The position numbers and the translations under genes are program-made. A stretch of DNA of 12,545 nucleotides from Syntrophaceae bacterium UBA6255 (GTDB lineage: Bacteria > Desulfobacterota > Syntrophia > Syntrophales > Smithellaceae), in NCBI GenBank assembly GCA_002441205.1, contig DJVN01000152.1:2702-15246 (forward strand), read 5' to 3'. Below the pieces are notes generated by a model. That model saw only the letters and a list, made by a program, of their open reading frames with translations, did not search any database and was not told the origin of the DNA. Below are positions 1 to 6,914 of the stretch, piece after piece (the first letter of the stretch is position 1; each line of letters starts with the position of its first letter).

Positions 1-1129
1 CCAGAATCGAGCGCAAACCGCGTGCGCCGGACTTTCTGTCTGTTGATAAATTGGCCACGGCTTTCAACGCGCCATCGGTAAACTTCAGGATCACGTTTTC
101 CAGGGCAAACAATTTCTTATACTGTTTGATAATAGCATCTTTCGGCTCGACGAGAATTCTTATCAAGGCTGACTCATCCAATTCATCCAACGTGCCGATA
201 ACCGGTAACCTGCCGATAAATTCCGGTATCAGCCCGAATTTTAATAAATCTTCGGACCTGACTTCGGTCAATAATTCACCAAGGCGCTTTTCTTTTTTAC
301 TCTTTATTTCCGCGCCAAAACCCATGGCGTTAACACCCAGTCTCTTGGAAATAATGCTATCCAGATCATTGAAAGCTCCACCGCATATGAATAATATATT
401 TGTCGTGTCCACCTGAATAAATTCCTGCTGGGGATGCTTGCGCCCTCCCTTGGGTGGAATATTAGCCAGGGTTCCTTCCATAATCTTGAGCAGGGCCTGC
501 TGTACGCCTTCACCGGAAACATCCCTGGTGATGGAAGGATTGCCTGATTTCTTCGCGATTTTATCTATCTCGTCAATATAGACGATTCCCTTGGAAGCCC
601 GGGCCACGTCATAATCCGCATTTTGTAATAAACTTAAAATGATGTTTTCGACATCTTCTCCGACATAACCGGCTTCCGTCAACGTTGTCGCATCGGCTAT
701 CGTAAAAGGCACATTGAGAAATTTAGCCAGAGTCTTGGCTAGCAATGTCTTGCCCGAACCGGTAGGTCCAATCAACAGAACATTGCTTTTTTGAATTTCT
801 ATTCCGTCGGATTCAACTCGGGAAAGTAATCTTTTATAGTGATTGTAAACCGCAACCGATAAAATTTTCTTGGTTTTCTCCTGACCGATGACATACTGAT
901 CCAGGAATTTTTTAATTTCTTTCGGATAGGGCAACCCTTTCTGTGGATCTTTCTCTACAAGCTTATCATCTTCTTCCTCGACAATATAACGGCACAACTC
1001 AATACATTCATCACAAATATAGGCGGTAGGACCGGCAACCAGCTTGCGGACTTCACTTTGCATTTTTCCGCAAAATGAACAAAAAAGCATTCCATCTTCC
1101 ATTCTGTTGTTTTTACCTTTCTTGATCAC
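1..1129 (-). CDS. clpX: ClpX, ATP-dependent unfoldase subunit of ClpXP (partial, C-terminus off the left edge)
   Basis: AAA+ unfoldase that recognises tagged substrates, unfolds them with ATP and threads them into ClpP in the cytoplasm. The first 376 residues are present; relatives have about 420, so roughly 40-50 C-terminal residues are missing only because the window ends. Visible parts in order: N-terminal C4 zinc finger (Cys17, Cys20, Cys39, Cys42), Walker A GPTGSGKT at 121-128, pore loop GYVGED with Tyr155, Walker B with Asp186-Glu187, a ClpP-docking loop reading MGF at 269-271 (IGF in E. coli), and sensor-2 GARGLRS from 368. The GTG start at 1129 is chosen because AGGAGA lies 5 nt upstream (1140-1135); an internal ATG at 1102 would have no comparable site. 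It begins on the base after the clpP stop (TAAGTG), so it is surely co-transcribed and perhaps translationally coupled. Identity is very secure. Confidence 0.97.
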   Translation of the reverse strand, partial: MIKKGKNNRMEDGMLFCSFCGKMQSEVRKLVAGPTAYICDECIELCRYIVEEEDDKLVEKDPQKGLPYPKEIKKFLDQYVIGQEKTKKILSVAVYNHYKRLLSRVESDGIEIQKSNVLLIGPTGSGKTLLAKTLAKFLNVPFTIADATTLTEAGYVGEDVENIILSLLQNADYDVARASKGIVYIDEIDKIAKKSGNPSITRDVSGEGVQQALLKIMEGTLANIPPKGGRKHPQQEFIQVDTTNILFICGGAFNDLDSIISKRLGVNAMGFGAEIKSKKEKRLGELLTEVRSEDLLKFGLIPEFIGRLPVIGTLDELDESALIRILVEPKDAIIKQYKKLFALENVILKFTDGALKAVANLSTDRKSGARGLRSIL

Positions 1130-1741
1130 TTAATTCTCCTTATTTTTTTCTGTGGAATCCTGTTTCCGGATTATAATTTCATCAATCAAACCATATTCCT
1201 TAGCCTGTTGACTGGTCATAAAGTAATCACGTTCTGTATCATTAGTAATCTTGGCCAGAGGTTTTCCCGTCAAATCAGCCAGTATTTTGTTTAATTCGTC
1301 TTTTAATCTTAATATTTCCTTGGCCTGAATGTCAATATCCGTTGCCTGTCCCTGAAAACCTCCCAGCGGTTGATGAATTAAAATCCTCGAATGAGGAAGG
1401 GCAAACCTTTTTTGCTTTTCTCCCGCCGCCAAAAGAATCGCGGCCATACTGGCTGACTGCCCCATACAAACCGTCGAAATCGGTGACTTAATATACTGCA
1501 TGGTATCATAAATAGCCATCCCGGCGCTCACACTACCTCCGGGAGAATTCAAATAGAAAAATATTTCCTTGTCCGGGTTCTCCGCTTCAAGATATAACAT
1601 CTGGGCGACAATCAAATTGGCCACGTTGTCATCGATAGCCGTCCCCAGAAAAATGATTCGATCTTTTAACAAACGGGAATAAATATCATATGCCCGTTCC
1701 CCCCGACCATCCTGTTCAACCACCATGGGAATTAAATTCAC
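1130..1741 (-). CDS. clpP: ClpP, ATP-dependent Clp protease proteolytic subunit
   Basis: Serine peptidase that forms the barrel-shaped proteolytic chamber fed by ClpX. The 203-residue length is normal. The catalytic triad is intact: Ser98 in GQSASMAA, His123 in IHQP, Asp172 in ERDYFM. The glycine-rich NSPGGSV strand is at 65-71. The N-terminus (LIPMVVEQ, RGERAYDIYSRLL) matches the classical ClpP family. The start is GTG at 1741, supported by GGAGG 7 nt upstream inside the end of tig; it overlaps the tig TAG stop by one base (TAGTG). Met6 is a possible alternative start, but has no ribosome-binding site of its own. The product probably loses a short N-terminal propeptide, as in E. coli, though no cleavage site can be proved here. 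Lies between tig and clpX in one operon. Confidence 0.97.
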   Translation of the reverse strand: MNLIPMVVEQDGRGERAYDIYSRLLKDRIIFLGTAIDDNVANLIVAQMLYLEAENPDKEIFFYLNSPGGSVSAGMAIYDTMQYIKSPISTVCMGQSASMAAILLAAGEKQKRFALPHSRILIHQPLGGFQGQATDIDIQAKEILRLKDELNKILADLTGKPLAKITNDTERDYFMTSQQAKEYGLIDEIIIRKQDSTEKNKEN

Positions 1742-3063
1742 TATTTGGCCTCCATATCCATTCCGGTTTTTTCAACAACCTTAATATTTGCATTACTCTC
1801 AATAAAGTCAAATACCTTTTTCTGCATTAATTCCATCGTCAGAGAATCTTTTTTCTTGTCGTCATCATACATCTTTTTCAAAGATTCGTAATCACGAGCG
1901 CTTTTTACGGCCAAATCCTGAAGATATTGCTCTACATCTTGTTCTTCAGCAATCAATGATTCTTTTTCGGCTATCTTTTTTATGAGCAAGAAAGACTTGA
2001 CGATTTTTTCGGCGTCATCTTTATATTTATCACGCATTTTCAAGGTAAAATCCATGACACTTTGCTCATCAATCCCCGCGGTAATCATTCTTTGTTGAGT
2101 GTCGGCCATCATATAATAAATTTGTCTTTCCACAAGCGCCGAAGGCGCTTCAAAATTGTTTTCCTTGATTAACGCATCCGTAATACTGTTTTGAAGATTA
2201 ATTTTGGCCATCTGCCCGACCTTTTCCTCCAAAGATTTACGAACGTCATTTTGAAAATCTTCAAAAGAATTGTATTTCTCAAAATTTTTGACAAGATGTT
2301 CATCGTTTTCGGGAAGTTTCTTTTCCCGAATGCCATTTACACTCACCTTAAATATGACTTCCTTGCCGGCAAATTTGCTTTCATGGTAATTGTCGGGAAA
2401 CGTTACCTTCACTTCCCTGGTTTCCCCTTTTTTTGTTCCAATTAATTGATCTTCAAAACCTGGAACGAATTTTCCCGAACCGATTTCCAGAAAATAGTTT
2501 TCCGATTTTAATTCATCGTATGCTTCGCCATCAAGGCTGCCAGCAAAATCAATCACCACGAAATCACCTTGAATGACATTTCTGTCTTCCACAACTTCTT
2601 CCATCGTGGCAAACATTTGCTTTATTTCATCAATTCTTTTCCTTACATCATCATCCGTTACTTTAATCTCCTCTTTTTCCAATTCCAGCCCCTTGTAACC
2701 TTTGGGTTCAAATTCCGGCTCTATTTCAAATGAGGCGGAAAAAGAATAATTGGTATTTTCTTTAATGCCTTCCTGATTTATGTCCGGTTTGGATACTGGC
2801 ACGATCGATCTTTCTTCCAAAGCCTGCCAATAATATTTATTAACAATGTTGGTTGCCGCTTCTGTTTCCGCCTGGTCTTTAAAGTATGTTTCCAGAATCT
2901 TGCGGGGAATTTTACCGGGCCGAAATCCCTTAATTTTAGCTTTCTTACTTACATCATGATAAACTGCGTTCAGCTCATTTTTAACTTCATCCCATGGTAT
3001 TTCCAAGGATATTTTTTTCTTTATCGGGCTTAAATCCTCAATCTTAACAACAACCTCGCTCAC
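1741..3063 (-). CDS. tig: Trigger factor, ribosome-associated chaperone and peptidyl-prolyl isomerase
   Basis: Ribosome-bound chaperone that receives nascent chains at the exit tunnel; 440 residues, the usual size. The N-terminal ribosome-binding domain carries the signature loop GFRPGKIP at 46-53. An FKBP-type isomerase domain spans about 163-247 (QGDFVVIDFAG at its start, GTKKGE and FPDNYHESKFAGK within it), followed by the helical substrate-binding C-terminal domain, rich in Lys and Glu. The frame stays open upstream to 3195, but that stretch is tRNA-Leu read as protein; the real start is GTG at 3063, with AGGAGA 7 nt upstream (3076-3071). Only about 50 nt separate the gene from tRNA-Leu, with no terminator hairpin between them, so both may come from the promoter before the tRNA. 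The tig-clpP-clpX order is classical for proteobacteria-like genomes. Confidence 0.97.
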   Translation of the reverse strand: MSEVVVKIEDLSPIKKKISLEIPWDEVKNELNAVYHDVSKKAKIKGFRPGKIPRKILETYFKDQAETEAATNIVNKYYWQALEERSIVPVSKPDINQEGIKENTNYSFSASFEIEPEFEPKGYKGLELEKEEIKVTDDDVRKRIDEIKQMFATMEEVVEDRNVIQGDFVVIDFAGSLDGEAYDELKSENYFLEIGSGKFVPGFEDQLIGTKKGETREVKVTFPDNYHESKFAGKEVIFKVSVNGIREKKLPENDEHLVKNFEKYNSFEDFQNDVRKSLEEKVGQMAKINLQNSITDALIKENNFEAPSALVERQIYYMMADTQQRMITAGIDEQSVMDFTLKMRDKYKDDAEKIVKSFLLIKKIAEKESLIAEEQDVEQYLQDLAVKSARDYESLKKMYDDDKKKDSLTMELMQKKVFDFIESNANIKVVEKTGMDMEAK

Positions 3064-3113
3064 TATGTTATCTCCTTTTATAATTTTTATAAACGCAATA
3101 AACCGCAAAATAC

Positions 3114-3201
3114 TGGTGCGAGAGAGGGGAGTTGAACCCCTATTCCGCTGTAGCGGGCTGGATCCTAAGTCCAGTGCGTCTGCCAATTCCGCCACTCTCG
3201 C
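3114..3201 (-). tRNA. tRNA-Leu, anticodon UAG
   Basis: Full class II cloverleaf on the minus strand. The acceptor stem GCGAGAG pairs with CTCTCGC, discriminator A, and CCA is encoded (3116-3114). The anticodon arm CTGGA/TCCAG closes the loop CTTAGGA, giving anticodon UAG (complement of 3165-3167), which reads CUN leucine codons. The T arm GGGG-TTCAACT-CCCC is perfect. The long variable arm (CCCGCT/AGCGG-type hairpin) is that expected of tRNA-Leu. Confidence 0.97.
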
Positions 3202-3212
3202 CCTTATTTACC

Positions 3213-3241
3213 TATATATTCATTAAGCTCAAGATTGTCAA
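3213..3241 (-). promoter_or_regulatory. Sigma70-type promoter for tRNA-Leu, probably also tig-clpP-clpX
   Basis: On the minus strand a perfect -35 TTGACA (3241-3236) is followed after 17 nt by TATATA (3218-3213, 4 of 6 consensus bases). The predicted start lies about 5 nt before the mature tRNA-Leu 5' end at 3201. No other convincing promoter was found between the tRNA and tig. Confidence 0.7.
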
Positions 3242-3469
3242 CGCAGATTATTTTTAATAACATAAGCAAAATCATGAACTTAAGCTTTTTCAGGTGAATT
3301 ATGTATTTGATTATTATCTTTTATGCAAGAAAAAATGCTTTTTATGAATAAAGAGTTATAAAAAATATCCATTGATATTCTTCAGTTTTAAAATCATCAT
3401 TTTTTCTTTATGTCTTGCATGACTTCAGTGTATATCTCCCATCGATAGTGCATACGGGACCTGATAGAT

Positions 3470-4381
3470 CTACATAATTTCCCTTAATATTTTCCATTCG
3501 TTGCCGACATTTTTCAATTCCAGTGTTTTCTTTCCTTTATCTTTTAATATCGAAGAAGAATACGTCTGCGTAAAAACGGCTGTGGTTTTATCCCCATCAG
3601 TCGATATTTTCAGATCATCAATCAAAATATTTACCTCTTTGCTCTTATTTCGCACATTCGTTTTATATGCGATCCATTCATTAAGCTTCATCTTTCTTGA
3701 TTCAAAGCCTTCATCATAGCAACTGCGATAGGTTTCCATGTCACCTGATCTCCAGCTGTTTAACCACTTATCTACAGCCATTCTGACTTTTTCTTCAGGA
3801 AGAGATTTCATTGCATCTTGCTTTATATCAAGCTGATCCCGTTCTTTATCGTTGTTGCCAAGAGAAGCAACAACTGTCCCCTCTGTCACGGCAGGCTTCT
3901 CTCCTTTTAAATTAACGACCTGATGACTGAGAGCAGGATCGCGACAAATTATATTTCTTAATTTGTCGCCGATGGAATCGGATATGATGTCATCCCATGT
4001 GCTGATTTCACCCTTCGGTGACGAATAAATCAGGCTGCTTTTTTCGTCGTAAAAAAACTTGGAGGAATCTTTGATTTTTTTATTGAGACAGTCAATTTCC
4101 GACGATTTCAAGATATAACTTATCAAGTTAAGATTATCGGGCCTTTTATCTATGCCTTTGAGTCCCGGAAACGGTTTTGTATTTGCCATTGCATTTAAAA
4201 CCTGTTTCGTCCGTACACTCATAATATTGTCATCTACTTTTTGAATCGAGCTTTTATCATAATATGAATCCCTTGCCGCACTGGATGCAAAGTATACCCA
4301 TTCTGCCGGCCATCCATGATTTTCAAATAAGGAAAATAGTACTGCAAAAAAAATAAGCTTCAGTATTGTTGATTTAATCAT
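3470..4381 (-). CDS. Putative exported protein with Cds6-like (NTF2-fold) C-terminal domain
   Basis: 303 residues, not assignable to a characterised protein. The N-terminus (Lys3, Lys8, then a hydrophobic run to about 19) looks like a Sec signal peptide, perhaps cleaved near Ala26, although the site is not a clean AxA and there is no lipobox. Residues 27-125 begin EWVYFAS and contain YYDKSSI and a conserved-looking SVRTKQV strand, resembling the small periplasmic surface-adhesin-E-like domain that follows a W-x-x-tyrosine start. Residues 195-303 resemble the NTF2-like Cds6 C-terminal domain: KWLNSWRSGDMETY, then F-x-x-x-Y-x-S and a final EWKILRE strand. Cds6-type domains occur attached to cell-envelope enzymes, but no catalytic domain is present here. 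GAGGG sits 6 nt before the ATG. It stands alone between two tRNA genes on the same strand, in AT-rich surroundings. The domain calls are from pattern memory and need a profile search. Confidence 0.75.
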   Translation of the reverse strand: MIKSTILKLIFFAVLFSLFENHGWPAEWVYFASSAARDSYYDKSSIQKVDDNIMSVRTKQVLNAMANTKPFPGLKGIDKRPDNLNLISYILKSSEIDCLNKKIKDSSKFFYDEKSSLIYSSPKGEISTWDDIISDSIGDKLRNIICRDPALSHQVVNLKGEKPAVTEGTVVASLGNNDKERDQLDIKQDAMKSLPEEKVRMAVDKWLNSWRSGDMETYRSCYDEGFESRKMKLNEWIAYKTNVRNKSKEVNILIDDLKISTDGDKTTAVFTQTYSSSILKDKGKKTLELKNVGNEWKILREIM

Positions 4382-4630
4382 TCCAATCCCTCATAATAAA
4401 TAACCTGATGACTTAAAATTTTGTATTTTATTCTTCAGCAGATATAGATCATTATCTATAAAATAATATTTATATTTTTTATAATTTTAATAAATAAAAT
4501 AATAGTAACAGCCTGATATGTCAATCCAATACTGACTATTAAAAAGTACAATGTATTTCTTTGAATGAATAAATATTTCAGAATGGGTGTGCATATAAAT
4601 TTTATCAATTAATACAAAATCGTGAAAAAT

Positions 4631-4667
4631 AAAAAAAGAGGCTGCCTTAAATATAGCTAACCTCTTT
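4631..4667 (-). terminator. Rho-independent terminator after tRNA-Pro
   Basis: On the minus strand AAAGAGG (4667-4661) pairs with CCTCTTT (4641-4635); the stem may extend by one or two weak pairs, and it runs straight into a T-rich tract (4637-4631 and beyond). It lies about 10 nt after the encoded CCA of tRNA-Pro, so it should end that transcript. The rest of the stretch from 4382 to 4630 is AT-rich with no gene that I can support. Confidence 0.75.
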
Positions 4668-4676
4668 ATTTTTAAA

Positions 4677-4753
4677 TGGTCGGGGCGAGTGGATTTGAAC
4701 CACCGGCCCTCTGAACCCCATTCAGATACGCTACCAGACTGCGCCACGCCCCG
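4677..4753 (-). tRNA. tRNA-Pro, anticodon GGG
   Basis: Complete cloverleaf on the minus strand. Acceptor CGGGGCG pairs with CGCCCCG, discriminator A, and CCA is encoded (4679-4677). The anticodon stem TCTGA/TCAGA encloses the loop ATGGGGT, giving anticodon GGG (complement of 4717-4719) with G37, as expected of proline tRNAs. T arm GGTGG-TTCAAAT-CCACT (last pair G-T wobble or mismatch). Reads CCC and CCU codons. Confidence 0.96.
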
Positions 4754-4773
4754 AAACATTATAGAGTGACGGG

Positions 4774-4802
4774 TCATTACCATTACAGGTCAGCCCTGTC
4801 AA
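4774..4802 (-). promoter_or_regulatory. Possible promoter of tRNA-Pro
   Basis: On the minus strand a perfect TTGACA (4802-4797) is followed after 17 nt by TAATGA (4779-4774). That is a poor -10, but it is preceded by TGG, as in an extended -10. A TATAAT at 4763-4758 also exists but is too close to the tRNA 5' end at 4753 to be its -10. Low confidence because the -10 is weak. Confidence 0.4.
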
Positions 4803-4902
4803 GGGTTAATACAGACTTGTTTTAACTGAAAACTCTAAATAATTTCTAAAATCAAGGCTATGAACCCCAGGGCAAGCCCACGACCCTCTCAGGTCGTCCA
4901 AT

Positions 4903-4992
4903 AAATTTCAGAACACTATGCTTTTGAAACTTGGGACTCACTACGACAAACAAATTTCAATACACGTCGTTTTTGAAATTTGAGTCTTACAA
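4903..4992. repeat. Two imperfect 41-nt direct repeats, 49-nt period, each with inverted arms
   Basis: Unit A is 4903-4943 and unit B 4952-4992; they align without gaps and about 70% of bases match by eye. Each starts AAATTTCA and carries, 22 nt further on, the inverted partner: TGAAACTT in A (7 of 8 pair) and TGAAATTT in B (perfect 8 bp, loop of 14). Each unit can therefore fold as a hairpin. On the minus strand the two units translate to similar peptides (KFQK..VLKF) with mostly third-base differences, but the 49-nt period puts them in different frames. Function unknown. Confidence 0.65.
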
Positions 4993-5044
4993 TAAAAAAA
5001 ATGGATTTCACCAATGAATTTTTTCTGATTTTCGGAATAATCTA

Positions 5045-5074
5045 TTGACACTGTAATTTAATATATGATAGTGA
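5045..5074 (+). promoter_or_regulatory. Promoter candidate for the first DRTGG gene
   Basis: A perfect TTGACA (5045-5050) is followed by TATGATAG at 5064-5071. With an 18-nt spacer the -10 would be TAGTGA behind an extended TGA; with 16 nt it would be GATAGT. The -10 is weak, but the same arrangement (TTGACA, 13 nt, then TATGRTAG) recurs before the second DRTGG gene, which strengthens both. It would leave a leader of roughly 75 nt. Confidence 0.5.
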
Positions 5075-5156
5075 ATCGCCTCAAAGATTGTGTTTTAAAT
5101 ATACAATTTTTTAATACAATTAATTTTTTATATATCCCTTAATCAAGGAGTCTTCA

Positions 5157-5528
5157 TTGAAGCTAAGAGAAGTTAAAGAAATACTGGAAGCCAATGTTAT
5201 TGTTGGTGAGGACAAACTGGACATGGAAGTAAAAACAGCATTCGGAGCAGATTTGATGAGCGATGTTATGGCCTTTGCCAAAGCCGGTAGTCTTTTATTA
5301 ACAGGATTGACCAATCCTCAGGTTGTTAATACAGCAGCCAGTAGAAAGATTGCAGCGATTATTCTGGTCAGAGGCAAAGAACCTTCTTCCGAAGCGATTG
5401 ATATGGCGAAAGATCTTCAAATTCCGATTTTAACGACAAAGTATATTTTGTTTGAAACAGCCGGCATTCTATACAATAAGGGGATTGTGGGTTGCCTGAA
5501 AAAAGTGGAAAGTGATTTTTACAAATAA
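5157..5528 (+). CDS. DRTGG domain-containing small protein, copy 1
   Basis: 123 residues forming a single DRTGG-type domain. DRTGG domains are thought to bind regulatory ligands and are also found next to CBS domains and at the N-terminus of some phosphotransacetylases. Visible features: LREVKEIL helix, INNER strand VIVGEDKL at 14-21, the family-typical GADLMSDVMA at 30-39, and IAAIILVRGKEP. It is about 80% identical by my count to the product of 5693-6067 over the first 118 residues, so the two are recent tandem duplicates; most change is clustered around 58-64. The start is TTG at 5157, with AAGGAG 6 nt upstream; the copy has the same start codon, ribosome-binding site and first residues. 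First gene of the regulatory cassette upstream of the redox operon. No catalytic residues are recognised, so a sensor or partner role is the most likely reading. Confidence 0.85.
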   Translation: MKLREVKEILEANVIVGEDKLDMEVKTAFGADLMSDVMAFAKAGSLLLTGLTNPQVVNTAASRKIAAIILVRGKEPSSEAIDMAKDLQIPILTTKYILFETAGILYNKGIVGCLKKVESDFYK

Positions 5529-5605
5529 AAATCATTGGAAATCTTTTTATAACATTACTGTATGACACAGCAAAGTTTCTCATGTTTGTTTGTAAAACGA
5601 TTTCA

Positions 5606-5635
5606 TTGACAGTAAAGTCACTCATATGGTAGAAG
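5606..5635 (+). promoter_or_regulatory. Promoter candidate for the second DRTGG gene
   Basis: Perfect TTGACA (5606-5611), then TATGGTAG at 5625-5632. With an 18-nt spacer and extended TGG the -10 is TAGAAG (4 of 6 consensus bases). It matches the pattern before the first DRTGG gene, so it was probably duplicated with the gene. The 164-nt gap around it (5529-5692) is otherwise empty as far as I can see. Confidence 0.5.
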
Positions 5636-5692
5636 AAAAATAATATTTTTGAATATTTAACTCATATCACCAGATTGACTAAGGAGTGAATA

Positions 5693-6067
5693 TTGAAACT
5701 CAGAGAAATAAAAGAAATACTGAATGCTGACGTTATCGTTGGTGAAGATAAGCTGGACATTGAAGTGAAAACCGCGTTCGGGGCTGATTTAATGAGTGAT
5801 GTTTTGGCTTTTGCCAAAGCCGGCAGTGTGCTTCTGACAGGACTTACCAATACACAGGTCGTGCGAATAGCCAATGTTCTGGATATTGCAGCAATCATTT
5901 TAGTGCGTGGTAAAAAACCTCCGGCAGAAGCAATCGCTCTGGCCAAGGATGTTCATATTCCCATTTTAACGACAAAATATATTTTATTTGAAACGGCTGG
6001 TCGTCTTTACGCAAAAGGTATAGTCGGCTGCTTGGAAAAAGTTGAAGCCGGCAGTGAACGTATCTGA
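5693..6067 (+). CDS. DRTGG domain-containing small protein, copy 2
   Basis: 124 residues, the tandem duplicate of the preceding gene, keeping VIVGEDKL, GADLMSDVLA, IAAIILVRG and IPILTTKYILFETAG. It differs mainly in 58-64 and in the last few residues (EAGSERI). The start is TTG at 5693, with AAGGAG 6 nt upstream. Its 3' end overlaps the next ATPase gene by 26 nt (14 nt if that gene starts at its internal GTG), so the two are probably translated together and may act as a pair. As with copy 1, the biochemical role is not known from sequence; a nucleotide- or phosphate-sensing domain is inferred from the family. Confidence 0.85.
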   Translation: MKLREIKEILNADVIVGEDKLDIEVKTAFGADLMSDVLAFAKAGSVLLTGLTNTQVVRIANVLDIAAIILVRGKKPPAEAIALAKDVHIPILTTKYILFETAGRLYAKGIVGCLEKVEAGSERI

Positions 6068-6497
6068 AAAAAACTTAATCAAATATAGCTTTGAAGTCGA
6101 GGGTGGAAATTTTGATACCGCGGGAACCGTGTCCACCCGCATCAAATCCATTCTCAAAGAAAGTGGATTGCCGTCCGATGTTGTTCGCAAATCCGCGATT
6201 GTCTCCTACGAAGCGGAAATCAACGTTGTATCTTATGCCAAAAAAGGATTTATCAATCTCAGTGTCACACCCACGGCTGTTGAGATTGAAGTAAACGATG
6301 AGGGACCGGGCATACCGGATATTGAGCAGGCCATGGAACAAGGTTATTCTACGGCCGGTCAGCATATAAGAGAAATGGGATTTGGAGCCGGCATGGGATT
6401 GTACAATATCAAGTCTTATTCTGATCGTTTTGATATATCATCGGAAGTGGACAAGGGAACTGTTCTGAAAATGATTATTTTACTCCCCCATTCATAA
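6042..6497 (+). CDS. RsbW/SpoIIAB-like GHKL ATPase (anti-sigma or serine-kinase type)
   Basis: 151 residues, a stand-alone HATPase_c domain of the anti-sigma-factor kinase type. N box with Glu57 and Asn61 (SYEAEINVVSYA), G1 box NDEGPGIPD with Asp86, G2 box GFGAGMGL at 113-120, and a closing GTVLKM strand. RsbW-type members phosphorylate a serine on a partner protein and often sequester a sigma factor. No STAS-domain partner or sigma factor is visible here, so the neighbouring DRTGG proteins are candidate partners (inference). Start choice is uncertain: TTG at 6042 has GGA 5 nt upstream and is used here; GTG at 6054 would remove four residues but has no ribosome-binding site. Either start overlaps the end of the preceding DRTGG gene. 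Confidence 0.85.
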   Translation: MKPAVNVSEKNLIKYSFEVEGGNFDTAGTVSTRIKSILKESGLPSDVVRKSAIVSYEAEINVVSYAKKGFINLSVTPTAVEIEVNDEGPGIPDIEQAMEQGYSTAGQHIREMGFGAGMGLYNIKSYSDRFDISSEVDKGTVLKMIILLPHS

Positions 6498-6509
6498 AAG
6501 GATTGAAAT

Positions 6510-6851
6510 ATGGAACTCGAAACCATTGTAAAAGAACTCCATCTAAAATTAATGTCCGGTACGGACAAGATGAAGAACAATGCTGCTGGAGGCTATACAG
6601 GAGATCTCTTAAGTGATGTGATGGCAAATTCCCGTGAGGGAGATATCTGGATAACAAGACAGGTTCATCAAAATATCGTTGCTGTCGCCACGTTAAAAGA
6701 CCTTGCCGCCATTATTCTGGTTAACTCTTGCGAACCGGCTAAAGACACGCTCGAAAAAGCGGTCAAGGAAAATGTCGTCTTGCTTGTTTCCAGTTTGCCG
6801 GCATTCGAATTATCAGGAAGAATTTATAATTTATTAAATTCGTCAAAGTAA
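6510..6851 (+). CDS. DRTGG domain-containing small protein, diverged third copy
   Basis: 113 residues, clearly related to the two upstream DRTGG proteins but strongly diverged. The best-kept parts are GDLLSDVMA (about 31-39), LAAIILV (65-71) and the C-terminal FELSGRIYNLL, matching FETAGRLY in the others. The N-terminal VIVGEDKL strand has become LMSGTDKMK and a GGYTG turn is present. It starts at ATG 6510, 12 nt after the ATPase gene, with AAAGGA about 8 nt upstream. Sitting between the RsbW-like ATPase and the PHP gene, it probably belongs to the same transcript and system. A different ligand or partner from copies 1 and 2 is likely given the divergence, but this is inference. Confidence 0.8.
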   Translation: MELETIVKELHLKLMSGTDKMKNNAAGGYTGDLLSDVMANSREGDIWITRQVHQNIVAVATLKDLAAIILVNSCEPAKDTLEKAVKENVVLLVSSLPAFELSGRIYNLLNSSK

Positions 6852-6914
6852 TTTAATAAATCTTCTCGAAACCCTCCGGCGCACTGCTACATTTGAATAT
6901 ATTTCAGGAAATCT

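Larger units (their letters stand above)
4754..5156. other. Intergenic region between divergent halves, 403 bases, no gene supported
   Basis: Divides the minus-strand tRNA/chaperone side from the plus-strand regulatory side. It holds the possible tRNA-Pro promoter, a small perfect hairpin (ACGACC 4880-4885 with GGTCGT 4892-4897, loop of 6), a two-unit imperfect repeat at 4903-4992, and a plus-strand promoter candidate at 5045-5074. The base composition changes within it: 4860-4900 is GC-rich, while 4990-5156 is very AT-rich. On the minus strand a short reading runs from a GTG at 4943 to a TAG at 4859-4861 (27 codons, ending LPWGS); no ribosome-binding site supports it as a gene. Confidence 0.7.

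Noticed and set aside
304..522. Open frame on the minus strand and another at 51-416 on the plus strand
   Set aside because: Both are shadows of clpX, whose own frame shows zinc finger, Walker and sensor motifs across the whole stretch.
3064..3195. N-terminal extension of the trigger factor frame
   Set aside because: The frame merely stays open through tRNA-Leu; the GTG at 3063 has AGGAGA at the right distance and gives the normal family length.
4677..4702. Attachment site at the 3' end of tRNA-Pro
   Set aside because: No second copy of the tRNA 3' end and no integrase gene were found in the window.
4487..4783. 98-codon open frame on the minus strand across tRNA-Pro
   Set aside because: It is the tRNA read as protein plus AT-rich sequence past the terminator; no ribosome-binding site or family match.
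4903..4992. CRISPR-like repeat
   Set aside because: Only two diverged units with an 8-nt gap between them; no uniform repeats, no spacers and no cas gene.
5120..5946. Two similar open frames on the minus strand (5120-5314 and 5662-5946)
   Set aside because: They resemble each other only because they lie opposite the duplicated DRTGG genes; the plus-strand frames have ribosome-binding sites and domain matches.
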